From assembly GCF_028389875.1 (NCBI RefSeq), contig NC_084665.1:3410001-3474000 (forward strand): a stretch of DNA of 64,000 nucleotides, written 5' to 3'. The stretch comes from Rhea pennata (Eukaryota; Chordata; Aves; Rheiformes; Rheidae). Position 1 is the first letter of the stretch. Each line of letters begins with the position of its first letter. The position numbers and the translations under genes were made by a program. Shown piece by piece: positions 33,668 to 45,600 of the stretch. Below the pieces are notes generated by a model that made no database searches, was not told the DNA's origin, and was given only the letters and a program-made list of their open reading frames with translations.

Positions 33668-36600
33668 ATGGCGGCGCTGCGGGCGCTCCTGCTGCTCGGT
33701 GAGTGCGCGGCGGCGGCGGCCGCCTCCCCCCACCCACCGCCTGATTCCTAAATCCCTCATTAAAATGAGGGAAAAAAAAAAAGACAAAAACCCACCGCGC
33801 CCCCCCCTCCGCCCCGCTCCCCGGTTCCCCCCGCCGCAGGCGCGGGGCGGCGGCGCTGGGGGCGCCGAGCCCCCCGCGGCCGGATGCGGCTCTGCCCGCG
33901 CCGGCCTGGAGGGTCCCGGGCGGCGCCCGGGGCCGCCCGTGCCGCTTGCGAGGGGTCTCGCGTCGCGCCGTGCCTGTCCCGCCCCGCCGGGGAAGGGTTT
34001 TTCGCTCGCGGGCTCCCAAAATACCTCCAAAAAATGAATAAATAAAAATAAATTAAATAAAATAAGTAAATAAAACCCAGGAGCGGTCCTCCCGGCTCGG
34101 CGCCCGGGCGCGGAGGGGCGGCCGTCACCTGGCCGATGGAGAGGTGCTCGCGCCGGCTGCCACGACGGCGCGGGCCCCGGGCTCCCAGGCGGCCGCCGGG
34201 CGGTGCGGGGACGCGGCCCTCCTTTCGGGGCGCGGGCCCGGCGGCTCGCCGACCGCCTCGAGCCCGGCTCCGTCGGGAGCAGCGCAAGCTGCGGCACGGG
34301 CGAACGTGCCGCCGGCCGGCTCGAGGCCGCCCCGAAAACTCCAGCGGCGACAGCGGTTCTGTTGCCCAGAGGGGCCGAAAGGTCGTTTCCTACCTTGGGT
34401 TTATTTCTGGCTGGCGGCAAGTTGTACAGGGTGCGGGGGAGGTCTCCCCTCGGCCTGGGGAGGCCGCTTGGGGAGGGGGCTGGGGAGGGACCTCCCGCGC
34501 CGTGGGAAGCACCGTGTCTGTGCGTGCGTGTGTGTGTGTGTGGCTTAAATCCTTTTCGTGACCCTTTGCTGCCACGTATGAGCTCCCGGAGCGCTTTGTG
34601 GCTGGGTTGCTGGTCCCCGTGCCTCCATTTCGGTGGCTCAGCAGAGCTGTGATCTCCCCGGCGATGACACTGCAGCGTGCCAGATGTGCGCTGCCTTCTG
34701 CTGGAGCGTGCGGTCAAGACGCTAGCAGAGGAAGTATTTGCTGAATCGACTCTTCTTTAAAGCCAAGAAACCCCAAGAGTCTGTTTTGTTCTGAAAGCGC
34801 CTCTGTGTCCTGTGTCGAGCCGTACCCTTCCGTGTGGCAGCGCTTTCCCCGCGCTCCTCAGCGAGGCCATTCCTAAAGGAGAAAACTCTGCGTGATCAGA
34901 TAGGAAATGAGAATTTCTCTTGGTTTTAAAGGGTCCGAAATAAACTCCCGGCACTGCAACTTGAGTGACTTTTGCTCTTTGAGCTGAAGCTAACATCTGG
35001 TTTCCAACAGCTTGGAGTTCTCTGCAGCCAGGAAAAGTATTAAGATAATCAATCTGAGCAAGCATCGCGTTGGCAGCTGAAGACCTGTGCTGCTCAGCAC
35101 ATTTTTGGTCTGCTTGGGGGCAAAGCAGTAACAAGCCAGCCCTGTTGTTTTGCCATGAACAGTGGGTCCACCATCTCCTGGACCACTGAGGACTCGCACC
35201 GGTGGGGGGAGAGACATCATGTTCACTCTTCTTTAAGAATGGCCTCTGATGTTGTCATTGATCTGGAACATCTTCTAAAGGCAGATGGGTAGATGTTTAA
35301 ACTGCAGCAAGCATCCGTATTTTGTTGCACCTTGGTTGGCGAACACTCTTGACAGAGGGAATGTGCTTCCTCCCAGTCCACCAAAACCCTCTTGCTCTGG
35401 GGAGGTGAACGTGCTGCACTGCTGCACGTTGCTGTGATGAGTGCGTCTCGCTTTGCTCATTTGACCAAAGGCTGGGCCATGTTGTCCCAGCGGATGGGCC
35501 TGTGTGTCCCAGGAGGGCAGGTGGTTCTTTCTGGAAAGGCCACAGAGCCCAAGAGGAAGGATGGGAAGAGGGTAGGAAAGGAGATGGGAGAGAAGAGCCT
35601 GGTTTGGGGGCCACCAGCAAGAACATAGGGGCCAGCCTGGCTGTAAGTGATAAAGCACTGCAAACAGGTCTCAAGACCACAAGGCCCTGGTACAGGTATT
35701 TACTAGAGGAACTTTAATATTTTTCTTCCCTTCCTTGCAATTCATCTGCTATTTGAGCTGCAAAGATCAAAGCTGTCTTCCAGCAAGTACACGTGGGCCT
35801 AAGTAAATAGCTGGACTTATACCTCTCTCCAGTGAATAAACACTCTTTCCTCTCTGAACATTTTCAAGCGTAGCTCTCAGGCCTGGAATGCAAAATATTT
35901 CACGTTAGCAGTGGGTGTTTTCACTGCTTCCAATATTTGGGAATTGGGAACAAATGCTCATTTAGGAGCAGACTGTCTCGGGTACAAACATGCTCTTTGT
36001 GAGCGCAGTTGCTGCTGTGGTGTTCACAGAGAAATTCCCCTGGGATCGGAGGACATGCGATTGTCCAGCCCCAGAGGGAACAGGCCTTGTCCCACTGACA
36101 TGAGCAGCAGTGGTGGGCTCACAGGCAACTCTGGAGAGCAGTGAGGCCAATGAGAGGCTTGAGATACGCACCGGAGCGACTCTCCCTTGCAAGGATTTCA
36201 GTCGTGCAGCGGGCTTGTGACATTGCAAAAGCTGCAAGCTGGATTTTTTTAAGGTGTAGCCTGAATAGCACCTCTGGCTTTTGCCACCTAAGCAGAAGAG
36301 GCAGCAGTACTGATCCACTTCCCCTGGCGTGTGTGTGAATGCTTTTGGCATGGCAGCACCAAGTAGCAAAGGCTGGTCATACCAGAGCTGGGAGAAGGAC
36401 AAGGGTAGCATCTTATACCTTTATAAGAAATCAACTTATCTTAGGGGGAAAAAAAAAAAAAGGCAATGCAGAAAAGCAGTGGCAGAAGAAATGACTGTCG
36501 GTAACGTGTCGGTTCTTGGATGTCAGCATGCTCTTCAGCATGGCAAAGGTGCCACTCTGGGTGGCCTCGTCCCATGTCCTGCTCCTTGCCTGAGGGATGC

Positions 36601-39600
36601 TGGATGGGTGACATCCACAGGCTGCTTATGAACGCCGTAAGTCTGTTGGAAAAGCAGACGTTGTGTTCTGCACTGGGGATAAAGCACTCTGCTGCGCGAG
36701 TGGCATGCCGTGTGTGCTGGCTCGTCTGGAAAAAGCAGTCCCACTGCTGGGTGCAGGAGGACTTTTGCTCTGGGAGAGACCTGGCAGGGAGAGGTCGTGG
36801 GCTGTGGGTTTTTTGGCTCTTGTCATGGCTGCCTGTGAGAGCAAGGGCTTTCCCACAAGCTGTGTCACAGTCTGGAGGCTCCACAGCGTGGTTCCTGACT
36901 CATTCCTGATGTCCCTGTGAGCTTTCGGCAGCCTGGCTACGTTACACATCTCTTGCCTTTGGGGAGGTGGGTGAGAGGGAGTGCAGGCATTTGGACGCTC
37001 TGGGATGGGCCCTTCAGGAGATGTTTGCTCACTTCCTAATGTCAAAGCTGCTGAACCACTGTTTAAGAAAGCAAGCAGAAAGCCTTTTAATTCGGGGCGA
37101 TGTGGTCTCGACCCTGCCGGGACTAGCCATGCTGGTTGAGTTGGTGAGGTCTCAGCTCTCTCTTCGTCTCTCCTCTCCCTTGCCTACTGCCTGGGCTGTT
37201 GGACCCCAGGACCACTTACTGTTGGGTATGATATGAGGGAGCAGCGTCCTATCACCTCTTGCGGCCCAAGTCCTGCAGTGTCAGCTTGCGTTGTGATAGG
37301 AGCCATCACCATTGCTCTCTGGTTTTCACCAGACAACCAATGTCCCCTGGATTGGGGCCAGATTGGACAACTGGATAAAGGGCCAGATTGTCCCTTGTTT
37401 CCTGCTGGCTTCACTTGCTTTGGTGCACGGCAGTGGGGTGAGGATGAAGCTGTGCCACCCTGCTGGGGGAAGGTCTCCATGTCAGGTTCTTCCTTTCTTC
37501 TGGGGAAATCCTTGGCAGCCAAGAGCTCTTTTTGAGCAGTTACCTGTGTCTCCTTTTAATCCGTGCAGCCCTCTCTGAGTAGCTGGGGAAGATCTTCAAG
37601 CCAAACACAAGTGGCCTTTGTTTCGAAGCATCAATTTGTGTTGGCAGCCCGGTCTGCAACGCATGTGCTTTTCATTGACTGCTGCTCCGGCTCTGGCCCT
37701 CCCTCTGTGTGCCAGCTCTTTCTTTTTTTTTCTTTTAATTTAATATAAAAATGTTTTTCCTGCGCTTAAAAGGCCAGAGCCGTACAGTGCTCCTAGTCTT
37801 AAATGAAGCCTAGCCTTTTTCCAGAGAAGCAATTTCTGTTTGCGCACAGAGCAGACTGCTTCCCACCCCTTTGAGAGGTAACTGATACGTGCTGTACAGG
37901 CAGGGAGAAGGGTCAAGGGGGACTTCGGAGCAGCTCACGAACATCTGAAAGCCTGGTCTGTGCGCCTGCGATGCAGCGTGCTGGCCAGGCCTTCCTGAGC
38001 CGGCTCGTCTCGGAGCACGTCGGGAGTGTTGGAGGGTAGATGCTTTCACTGCTCTCCGTATGCTGTTACTGCCCGGGGCTGCTACTTTGATTTGGTCTGT
38101 TTTCCAAAATCCATCCCTCCCCTCCCTGCTTTTGGCCCTCTGTAAAGTTGTTCCGTGAGGACTTGGCTTGAAAACTCGTTTAAATCCTTTAAAAGCATGA
38201 GGTGATGTCCAAATGGGGCCCAGGCTGCTGCTTAAAACATTCCTGTTGATAGTGAGCAAATAGATGCTGAGGTGTCCAGGTACCCCAGAGAGCAGAAATG
38301 AAAACTAGCCAAGGAAAAGTCCATCTGGGGCTTGCCAAGGCAAAATGTCCCTGTGTACCAGCATCCATCAACTCCCACATCCACTCGCACAGCTGATGTG
38401 CACAACTCGTGTGCCTGGCGAGGCACCATGACCGGTTTTAACCGATAATTCCTCATGTGAGATAGACCTCAACTGTGGGATACCGGTGGTCTGGCAGATT
38501 AAGCCCTGAATTGGACAGAGCAGAAGTTTGGCATTTGTGGACTGAGGTGTACACAGAGTCCCTGAGGGTGTCCTGGACACCTGAATCAAAGCCTTGGTGC
38601 CAATGATGGACGCTGTTTGCAGAGTCTCTCCCAGGTAGCAGCTTCACAGCTGCATCTCTCCTGTGCCGCTGCTGCGAGATGAGGTTTGTCCTGCTGTTGG
38701 AGTTCTCAGGTCTGGCTGTTACCTAAGACTGGCCATAAACTCTTTCCTCCTTAAGGTTGCTTGTTGGCCTCTTCAGGAGCACAAAGAAGCCCTTTGACTG
38801 CAAAACGTACGGTGACTTTCCAAATGGTTAAAGGCAGGACAAGCTCTGGCTTGCAAGTGCCTGCGTTGCTGTCAGTGGCTCTGCTGGCGAGGCCCGTCGC
38901 TGGCACGGCGCAGCGCTGGATGCCCGAGGAGGGAGGAAAGGTTACGTTCCTTGTTTCTCCCCCAACAAGGATGAGATTGGAGAAGATAAAACCAGACGGC
39001 CCCGTCGGGTGCTGCGTGGGGAGTGGCAGCAGCATACCTGGCTCTCCCACGCCGTTCATGGGGATGGGGAGTGATTCGTGCTGCCGAAAATGGATCATTT
39101 AGGTGCCTCTCCGACTCCCTTGGAGAGGGGCCTATTTCAAAACCCTCCTCCAGCAGCTGAAGGATTGTCCAAATCAGCTTGGACCAAAGAAAACGGAGCT
39201 TCCTGTGAGTCACTTGGTGTTTTTCTTGGTTCCCATCCCGCCGGGATGTATGTTCCCTTTCCAAATGGTGCTGTTCCCTGGCTCTGAGCACTGCTTACTA
39301 CCATGGGTCACTTTGGCTTCCTCATCCCATCTCCCAAGGTCACTCTTGGCTTCCGAGGCCAAGCCCTTAGTTGTGAAGAGTGGTGAGAAACTGGAGTAGG
39401 GCTGGAGCTGGGCTGCTGAGATGGCTTTGGGAAATCATGGAGATTTTTTGGATGCAATTTCTTTCACTCATCCATGGAAAAAAATAACAAAGCCACGTGG
39501 CCTGGAGCAGAAACCATGAGCCTGAATGGTTAATGCCTTGGCGAGGAAATAAATGCCCAGGAACGGGGACATAGTAGTGGGCACACCATGTCACTGCAGC

Positions 39601-42600
39601 CCTGCCTCTTGCCAGCTGGAGATGCTCTCCTGCATGGTCCTGTGCAGACAGATGTGCTGTGGATCTGATGGAGCAGTCCAGTTTGTTTTAATCTGAGCCT
39701 TGCTGGGCGGCCACGATAAGAAGCTGGGCGCCTGTGGATATCTCGGTGCGGCATCCTGTGCTGCAGGAGTGGGCTGGTGGGTGTCCGCTCCCGGGGGGTT
39801 TTGTGCTTTGCTGGTGTTTGGCTTTGTAGGATGTCCCAGTGCTCTTCCCACTGTTGGATTTGTGACTGTCTGGCGAGAATCATTTTCTCTCTGGATGCAT
39901 TGGGAATTGGCTGCGCTGCTGCTGTGGAGAAGCACTTGTTTTTCAAGGAGATTTGGTTAATAGGAGTTTCTATTTCTGTGAGTCCATTATACCTGGGCTT
40001 TTCTTTAATTTGTCACTTTGCATTAGACCTGGCTGTAGCAAGTGTTCTGTCTGGTTATCGATTGGTAAAAGCACTTCAGAGAGTGTCCCACCTGCATATT
40101 CCTCCCACTCAATGCCTTTTCCCCATTTTTAGATGAGAGATAATGTAGCAATGCTTCGTAGCAAAGCTGCTTTTTAATTAATATTGCATGAGCACAGGAA
40201 ATATTAGCTTCTCTGTCCACTTTCCTATTTTTGTGGCTTTTAATATGGATTCATAAAGAGCTGTAATGAAAATAAACAAGGATTTTTTTTTCTTCCTCTC
40301 TCTACTTTGAGCCCTCTGTGCATTAAGAAGTGGTGGTGGTAAAACCCTGCTGGTCTGCAGCTTCCCAGCAGTGGAAAGGGAGGGAACGGGATGAAGGCAG
40401 CAGCCCCGGAGGGAGCAGTCCAAGGTAGCCATGGGGAGCTGTGTGTCATGCTTTTTAGCCAGGAGGACGGCACAGCGACGCTCGGTGGAAACAGGTCCGC
40501 AAGGCACAGCGGTCTGCATGGACGAGCATCCCCGAGACGCTCGCCAGGGATGGTGCCAACCAAGCGGAGAGTCTCTGGGAAGCAATTTTTGTATTCAGCC
40601 AGAGGTCAAAACTCAGCAGCGTGGAGCTCATACAAATAGGAGAGGGACCAACACAGCCAGGGGAGCTGGACCTGTTTGGGGTCCCTTTCAGCTGCTCTGC
40701 TTGTCCCCGGTGCTGTTGGGTGCATGGGGCAATTTTTTGCATGCGGGGCTGTGGTGGCTGCTAGGAAAAGCCGGGGTGTGATGTGTCGGGAGCGCCTTTC
40801 CTGGCGGCTCCTTCCCTTTGTATAGGAGGGGAGCAAACAGGTCGAACCTGCAGCAATCCAAGTGGTGAAGCAGGATGCTCTGGAGACTGGCTCACCTCGA
40901 GCTGGATTCATGCCACAGCCGGGGCACCGTATTGTGGCTCTGGTCTCCGCTCCGCACGGAGTGAGACTGCAGGATTGCCCTGCACGAGTGGCATCCGCCG
41001 GCCTCTGTGCTGCAACCTGGCTTGCAGGTAAGGAGAGGGGCTGGATGCAGCCAAGCCACACGGAGGTGGCTGCGTGCGGGGATGTGTGGCTCAATCTGCT
41101 GGTGTCACCTTCTGGATGCTGGCACTGGACGGGCCGTTTCTCCCACATGCTGTCTGGAGAGCTCAGCCAGCTGGATCTTCCTGGCAAATCCATCTGAGCC
41201 TTTAGAAGCAGATGACTCAGGGAAACTTAGCTGTAAATACACCTCCGTGACCTGGAGCGAGATTTAAAATATTTATTCCAGCACAAGGCTTGGGAGATAA
41301 ATAACCTCTCCGTCTGCTTCTTTGCGCGCACGAGGCTCAAGATTGCAGCTGTGCCCTGATTTGCAGCTCCCTGCATCCTTCCCGGGGCTGGAGGCATCCT
41401 TGTGGGTGGGCTGCGAAGTTCCCGTAGCTCACGTAAACCAACATCCGATGGGAAAGCTGGGAGGGGGCACGCGTCCTGGATGGGGGTGCTGGAATTGGCG
41501 TGGACGTGAGCTTGTGTTTGCACCTTTTCTCCCCGTTGTCTCCTCCACCAGCGCGATGCCGGCCCGGCTCCCTTGCCTCGGAGGCCTCGTGCAGGCGCTT
41601 TCTCTGCCCATGCTGCTTCCTTCGTCCCAGCCCCCTCCTCACATCCCACTTCTGCCGTCGTGGCCCAGGTTTCCATCCCCCAGGCCAGCTGAGGCTCCCG
41701 TTTTGCCGGAGGGAAGTGCCAGGCAGCTTCGTAGGGCTGGCTCCAGTTCTTTTCCTGTTGTCTCTCAGAGCCACGTTTCAGCTGGAAAAGGAGAAAACGT
41801 GAATCCTGCTCAGGGCTCTGCACGCTGTTCTGGAGGGATCCCCTTCAGCTGGGCTCAGCATGCCAGAAGCTCTCTCAGCCTTCGCCCCTTGGACACGAGG
41901 AGGTGTTGGTGAGATGCCGAGGTGCTGGCAGCGATGGATGTCAGCTCTAAATCTGAGGAAGCTACAGAGTCACTCGAGGGCTCTGTGCAAACTGGGAGAG
42001 CCGGCTGGCAGGACTAGTAGGTGCAGGGAGCAGAGTTCCCCACCCGCCACCCTGAAACATTTGTGTTTCTCACCACTAACACTGCTCTCTCCCTGCTGAC
42101 AGTCTCAGGCCAGCTCCTAGGACAGACAGTGGCTGCTGGTGGGGCTGAGGCCAGTTGTTCTGGTTGAGCAACCCCAGCTGGCAGGCAGAGCCATCAAGGA
42201 GTTGCTTGGACTTCCCTGTCTTTCACCAGATTCCTGCTGTGCTCAAGCAAGCTGCTGAGATGGCGGAGGATGGTGGGGCTGGTGGCACCACACAAGCACG
42301 TCTCCCAAGCCCCACTCCTAGAAGCATGGTGGCAAGTGTCTCTGCTGCCTTGTGGGGGGTCTGACCTGCAAAATAACCCATTGCCAATTAAGCCTCCCTG
42401 CTCCACAGTGGCAATTAACATTCCCAGGTGCTGCTGCATCCTGACTAGATGAGACCACTGTGAATAAATTAATTTAATTGGGAGCTTGCCCACTAATGCT
42501 TTGCCATTCCACTGGCCCAAGCATGTCTGCAGTGTGGGGGTATTGGCTGGTTGCAGCTCTGCTCAGGAGCAAGGAAGGTGGGAGAAAACTCCTGCAATGA

Positions 42601-45600
42601 TCCCCTCCTGCAGGATTGCACCCTTATAGCTGCCCTTGCCCTGTGCTGGAGCAGCTACAAGCCAGCTGTAGTGGGTAATGTCCTGGCCTTGTCCCCCTGC
42701 CCAGCTGCGGAGGATTTCACAGCACTTTGAGGTGTCTCTTCCCATCTGTCACCCCTGGCTGCGTGCACAGTGGAAAGCACGGTCTCTGCCTGTGAGCTCG
42801 ATGCTGGGACTGGCTGTCCCAGCGCGTGCTGGCAGCTGGTGGGGCTCTTCAAACCTGCTGTTCTCATGCTGAGACTTTTCCTGGGATAGTCTGGAATTTT
42901 TTTCTGCTGCAGCGTGTCTCCTGCCGGCTTTGGGGCTGGGGATGTGCCCGAGGGAGGCAGCAGCACCTCCCTGCCATGTGCAGCAGCGAGCTCTTCCCAC
43001 GGCTGGCTGCTCCCTGCCGCGCTGCTCTGAGCCCGACCTCCCTGTTGGCTCCGGCGATTGATTTAAGGTTTTCAAACCCCAGCGGCTTTGTTCTGGTTTC
43101 TTGCAATAACTGCTCAGAAATTTGGCATGGCTGTTCCCAAGCTATGGGGCCTGTGCCTCGAAGGGCAGGGGGAGACGGGGAGGTTTGCTAATGGTGGGAG
43201 GAGAAGATTTCCAGGAGCTTGCAGCCTCTCTGAACGCTTTGGGGGAGGCTAATGGCAATTGTGCAAAGTGGTTTTGGCCTTTCTCCCTCCACCCCCCGCC
43301 AGCCTCAGATCTTGGTTTGAAGGGTCAAGTTGGCGTCTCATTGAGTCGCTCGGAGCTTATGTTTAAAAGCCCCCTTCTGTGCGGAGGCTGGTGCAGAGAG
43401 GCACCGTGTGGCTTCGGTCCCTTTGCAGAGGGACAGCCTGTTGCTGTCCTGCTGGCAGCTGAGGTGTTTCCAAGCTTGTGTCTGCTCTGCCAAGGTGCCC
43501 AACGTCTCGCGGTGGCCAGGCCTGCTGCAAGTGTGATCTTGGCCCGCACCTGGGCATGGAGGTGGCCAAAGGCTGGGCCAGCCCTGCAAGTCCCGTCTGG
43601 GACCTGGGCTAAGCAGCCAAATGCCATAGGCTGAGCAGATGCCCCTGGCTGTTACAGGATGGGATGCCTCTGGGCCTGCTTTTATCCAGGCTTGCCTCTC
43701 CCTTTGATCAGTAAATTCCACCTGGAAGGGTTGTCTATCTGGGTGCTTCTCTTGGAAGTGTTTTGCATCCAGCCAGTGTGCTGGGGACTTGAATGGGAAT
43801 GACTTTTTTTTCTGGGCATAGAGCGAGTTTCTGTTTCCGCTTTGACTAGCATTGGACACGATGCAGTTCTGAAAGGCCAATGTGATGAGCACCCAAAGAA
43901 TTTCCAGATGTTGAGTTCGAGCAGACCAAATCTACTGTACTCAGAGCTCCCCGCCTGCCTCAAACCGTTTCCATCTGGCCCGGCAGGAGAGAGCGGTTTA
44001 TTGCAACTCTGCAAGGCTTTCTCAGCTGGGACCCCTCGCATGGAGGAATGTGCTGGCTGGAAATCATTTGGAGATGCAAATCTCCGTGGGCGTTTGGCTC
44101 TGCTGCTATTTCCGCAGTGTCTGAGAAGCGGCGGGAGAGGTGGTGCACGGAGCAGGCGCACTCTGAGCAGCGGTGACTGACCCACGGGGCAGAGGGGATC
44201 ACTTGTGTTATTAAGCGTTTGTGGCTTTTCTTGCCTTCTTCTACGGCTTCAGCCAGCACAAAGGAGCTGTGCTGCCTCTGCGTTCGCATCCAGGAGGAGA
44301 GGAAAAGCTGACCCGGGTGGTGTTCCCCGTTCTGGCATGCCAAAAATCCACATTTATAGGAGCGTGTTTGTAATGAGCTGTGCCAGGAAACACATGGCCC
44401 ACTCGAGCTGTGAATGGGAGGTCTGTATGGGGCCCTGTGCTCACCTAGAGCCTTGCAGGGACGCTTGCCTGCACCCCGCGCTCTGTGGCCGCCTGCGTGC
44501 TCTGGTAACGGTCGTGCATGAGAGGGGATAGGGTGGTGCACAACACTGCCAAAACGAGCTGTGACTCGAAGCTGGGATCAGCAGCACTCTGCTCCTGCTG
44601 GCCTCGGTGTTGAAGCTGTTCTCTAGGTCTAAAGGACGTGGTGACAGAGGTGATTGCTGCCCGTGGGCAATGATGTTTAATAAATTGCTCCTCAAGACAG
44701 GATGTGTTTGATAGTGTTTTGTCCTTATATGAAGGAATGTGTTATTGAAACCTGGCCGGGACTGTTTCCTGGCCTTGGGATGGAGCACAGCTCGTGCTCC
44801 TTTCTGAAAAGCTGCCTATGGGTGCCTTGAGTGCCAGGCTCCTGCCATGGCTCAACACCTTCCTCATCTCCTGCAAATGGCAGGGGTGGGGATGTGCATC
44901 CTGTGCTTGAGGCTACCCAAATCCATCCCACGTTGTGCTCCTTTGGGACATGGTACCTGAGGTGTGAGCTCCTTGGTCCGCTCTGCTGAGCTTGGATGCT
45001 CTTCTCCTTCCAAGGCTGTTTGCAAGGAGCCGGGTGGCCTTTTTGGATGTGGTCTGAGTTGCTGGTTTCAGTTGGAGTTAGTAGGAACTAAGCGTGCTCC
45101 TGAGGGATGTGCAGGCAGTTTCAAAGTAATGCTCTGCATGTGTCCTCCTTGCCTTGTACTGGCTTAAGGAGCTGGGAGCCAGTGCTGCAGAGGAATACAA
45201 ATCCAAGGTGTATTAGCTCAGCCAGACCTTCCTTTGGAAGAGGAATAACATGTATTGTTTATGGGTTGGTTACAGAAGTTGTCTTTCTCCAATGGTCCGA
45301 GCAGTGGCAGCAGCATGAAGATAGTGGTGGGAGGGTGAGCTATCAGCAATGGATAGCCAGCTGGTAGAAAGCTTTTGTTGCCACCTCACTTTGCTGAGGT
45401 TGGTTAATGAGCTAATGAGCCAAAGGTGTTTACTTGGTGGAAAGTGGTGAAGATGTCTCTTAATCCTGCTTTTTCTGTATGAGACTGAAAGGTTGCAGCC
45501 TGGGGCCAGACTCTGCCTCTACCTGCTGAGTGCCTTAGTGAGCTGGTCCGAGGTCGGGGCTGGTATCTTCCTGGCCCACCTTCTGCTGCTGGAGGGGCCA

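Larger units (their letters stand above)
33200..34380 (+). promoter_or_regulatory. PTK7: PTK7 CpG-island promoter
   Basis: An intensely CpG-rich stretch surrounds PTK7 exon 1, with runs of GGCGG and CCGCCC and no TATA box. Two YY1-like ATGGCGGC elements occur: AAATGGCGGC at 33,479-33,488 and GGATGGCGGC at 33,666-33,675, the second embedding the PTK7 start codon. A (CGG)11 tract lies at 33,584-33,616. An A/T-only island of about 60 bp (34,020-34,075, AAAT-type units) interrupts the GC-rich DNA shortly after exon 1. Confidence 0.65.

Noticed and set aside
32608-33702. Plus-strand 364-codon frame upstream of PTK7
   Set aside because: It spans the 103-bp VNTR and CpG island; 103 is not a multiple of three, so the repeats are read in different frames, as expected for a chance ORF.
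33017-34717. Minus-strand 566-codon frame over the PTK7 promoter
   Set aside because: GC-rich low-complexity Pro/Arg/Ala translation opposite PTK7 exon 1; CpG islands routinely give such frames and no domain is visible.
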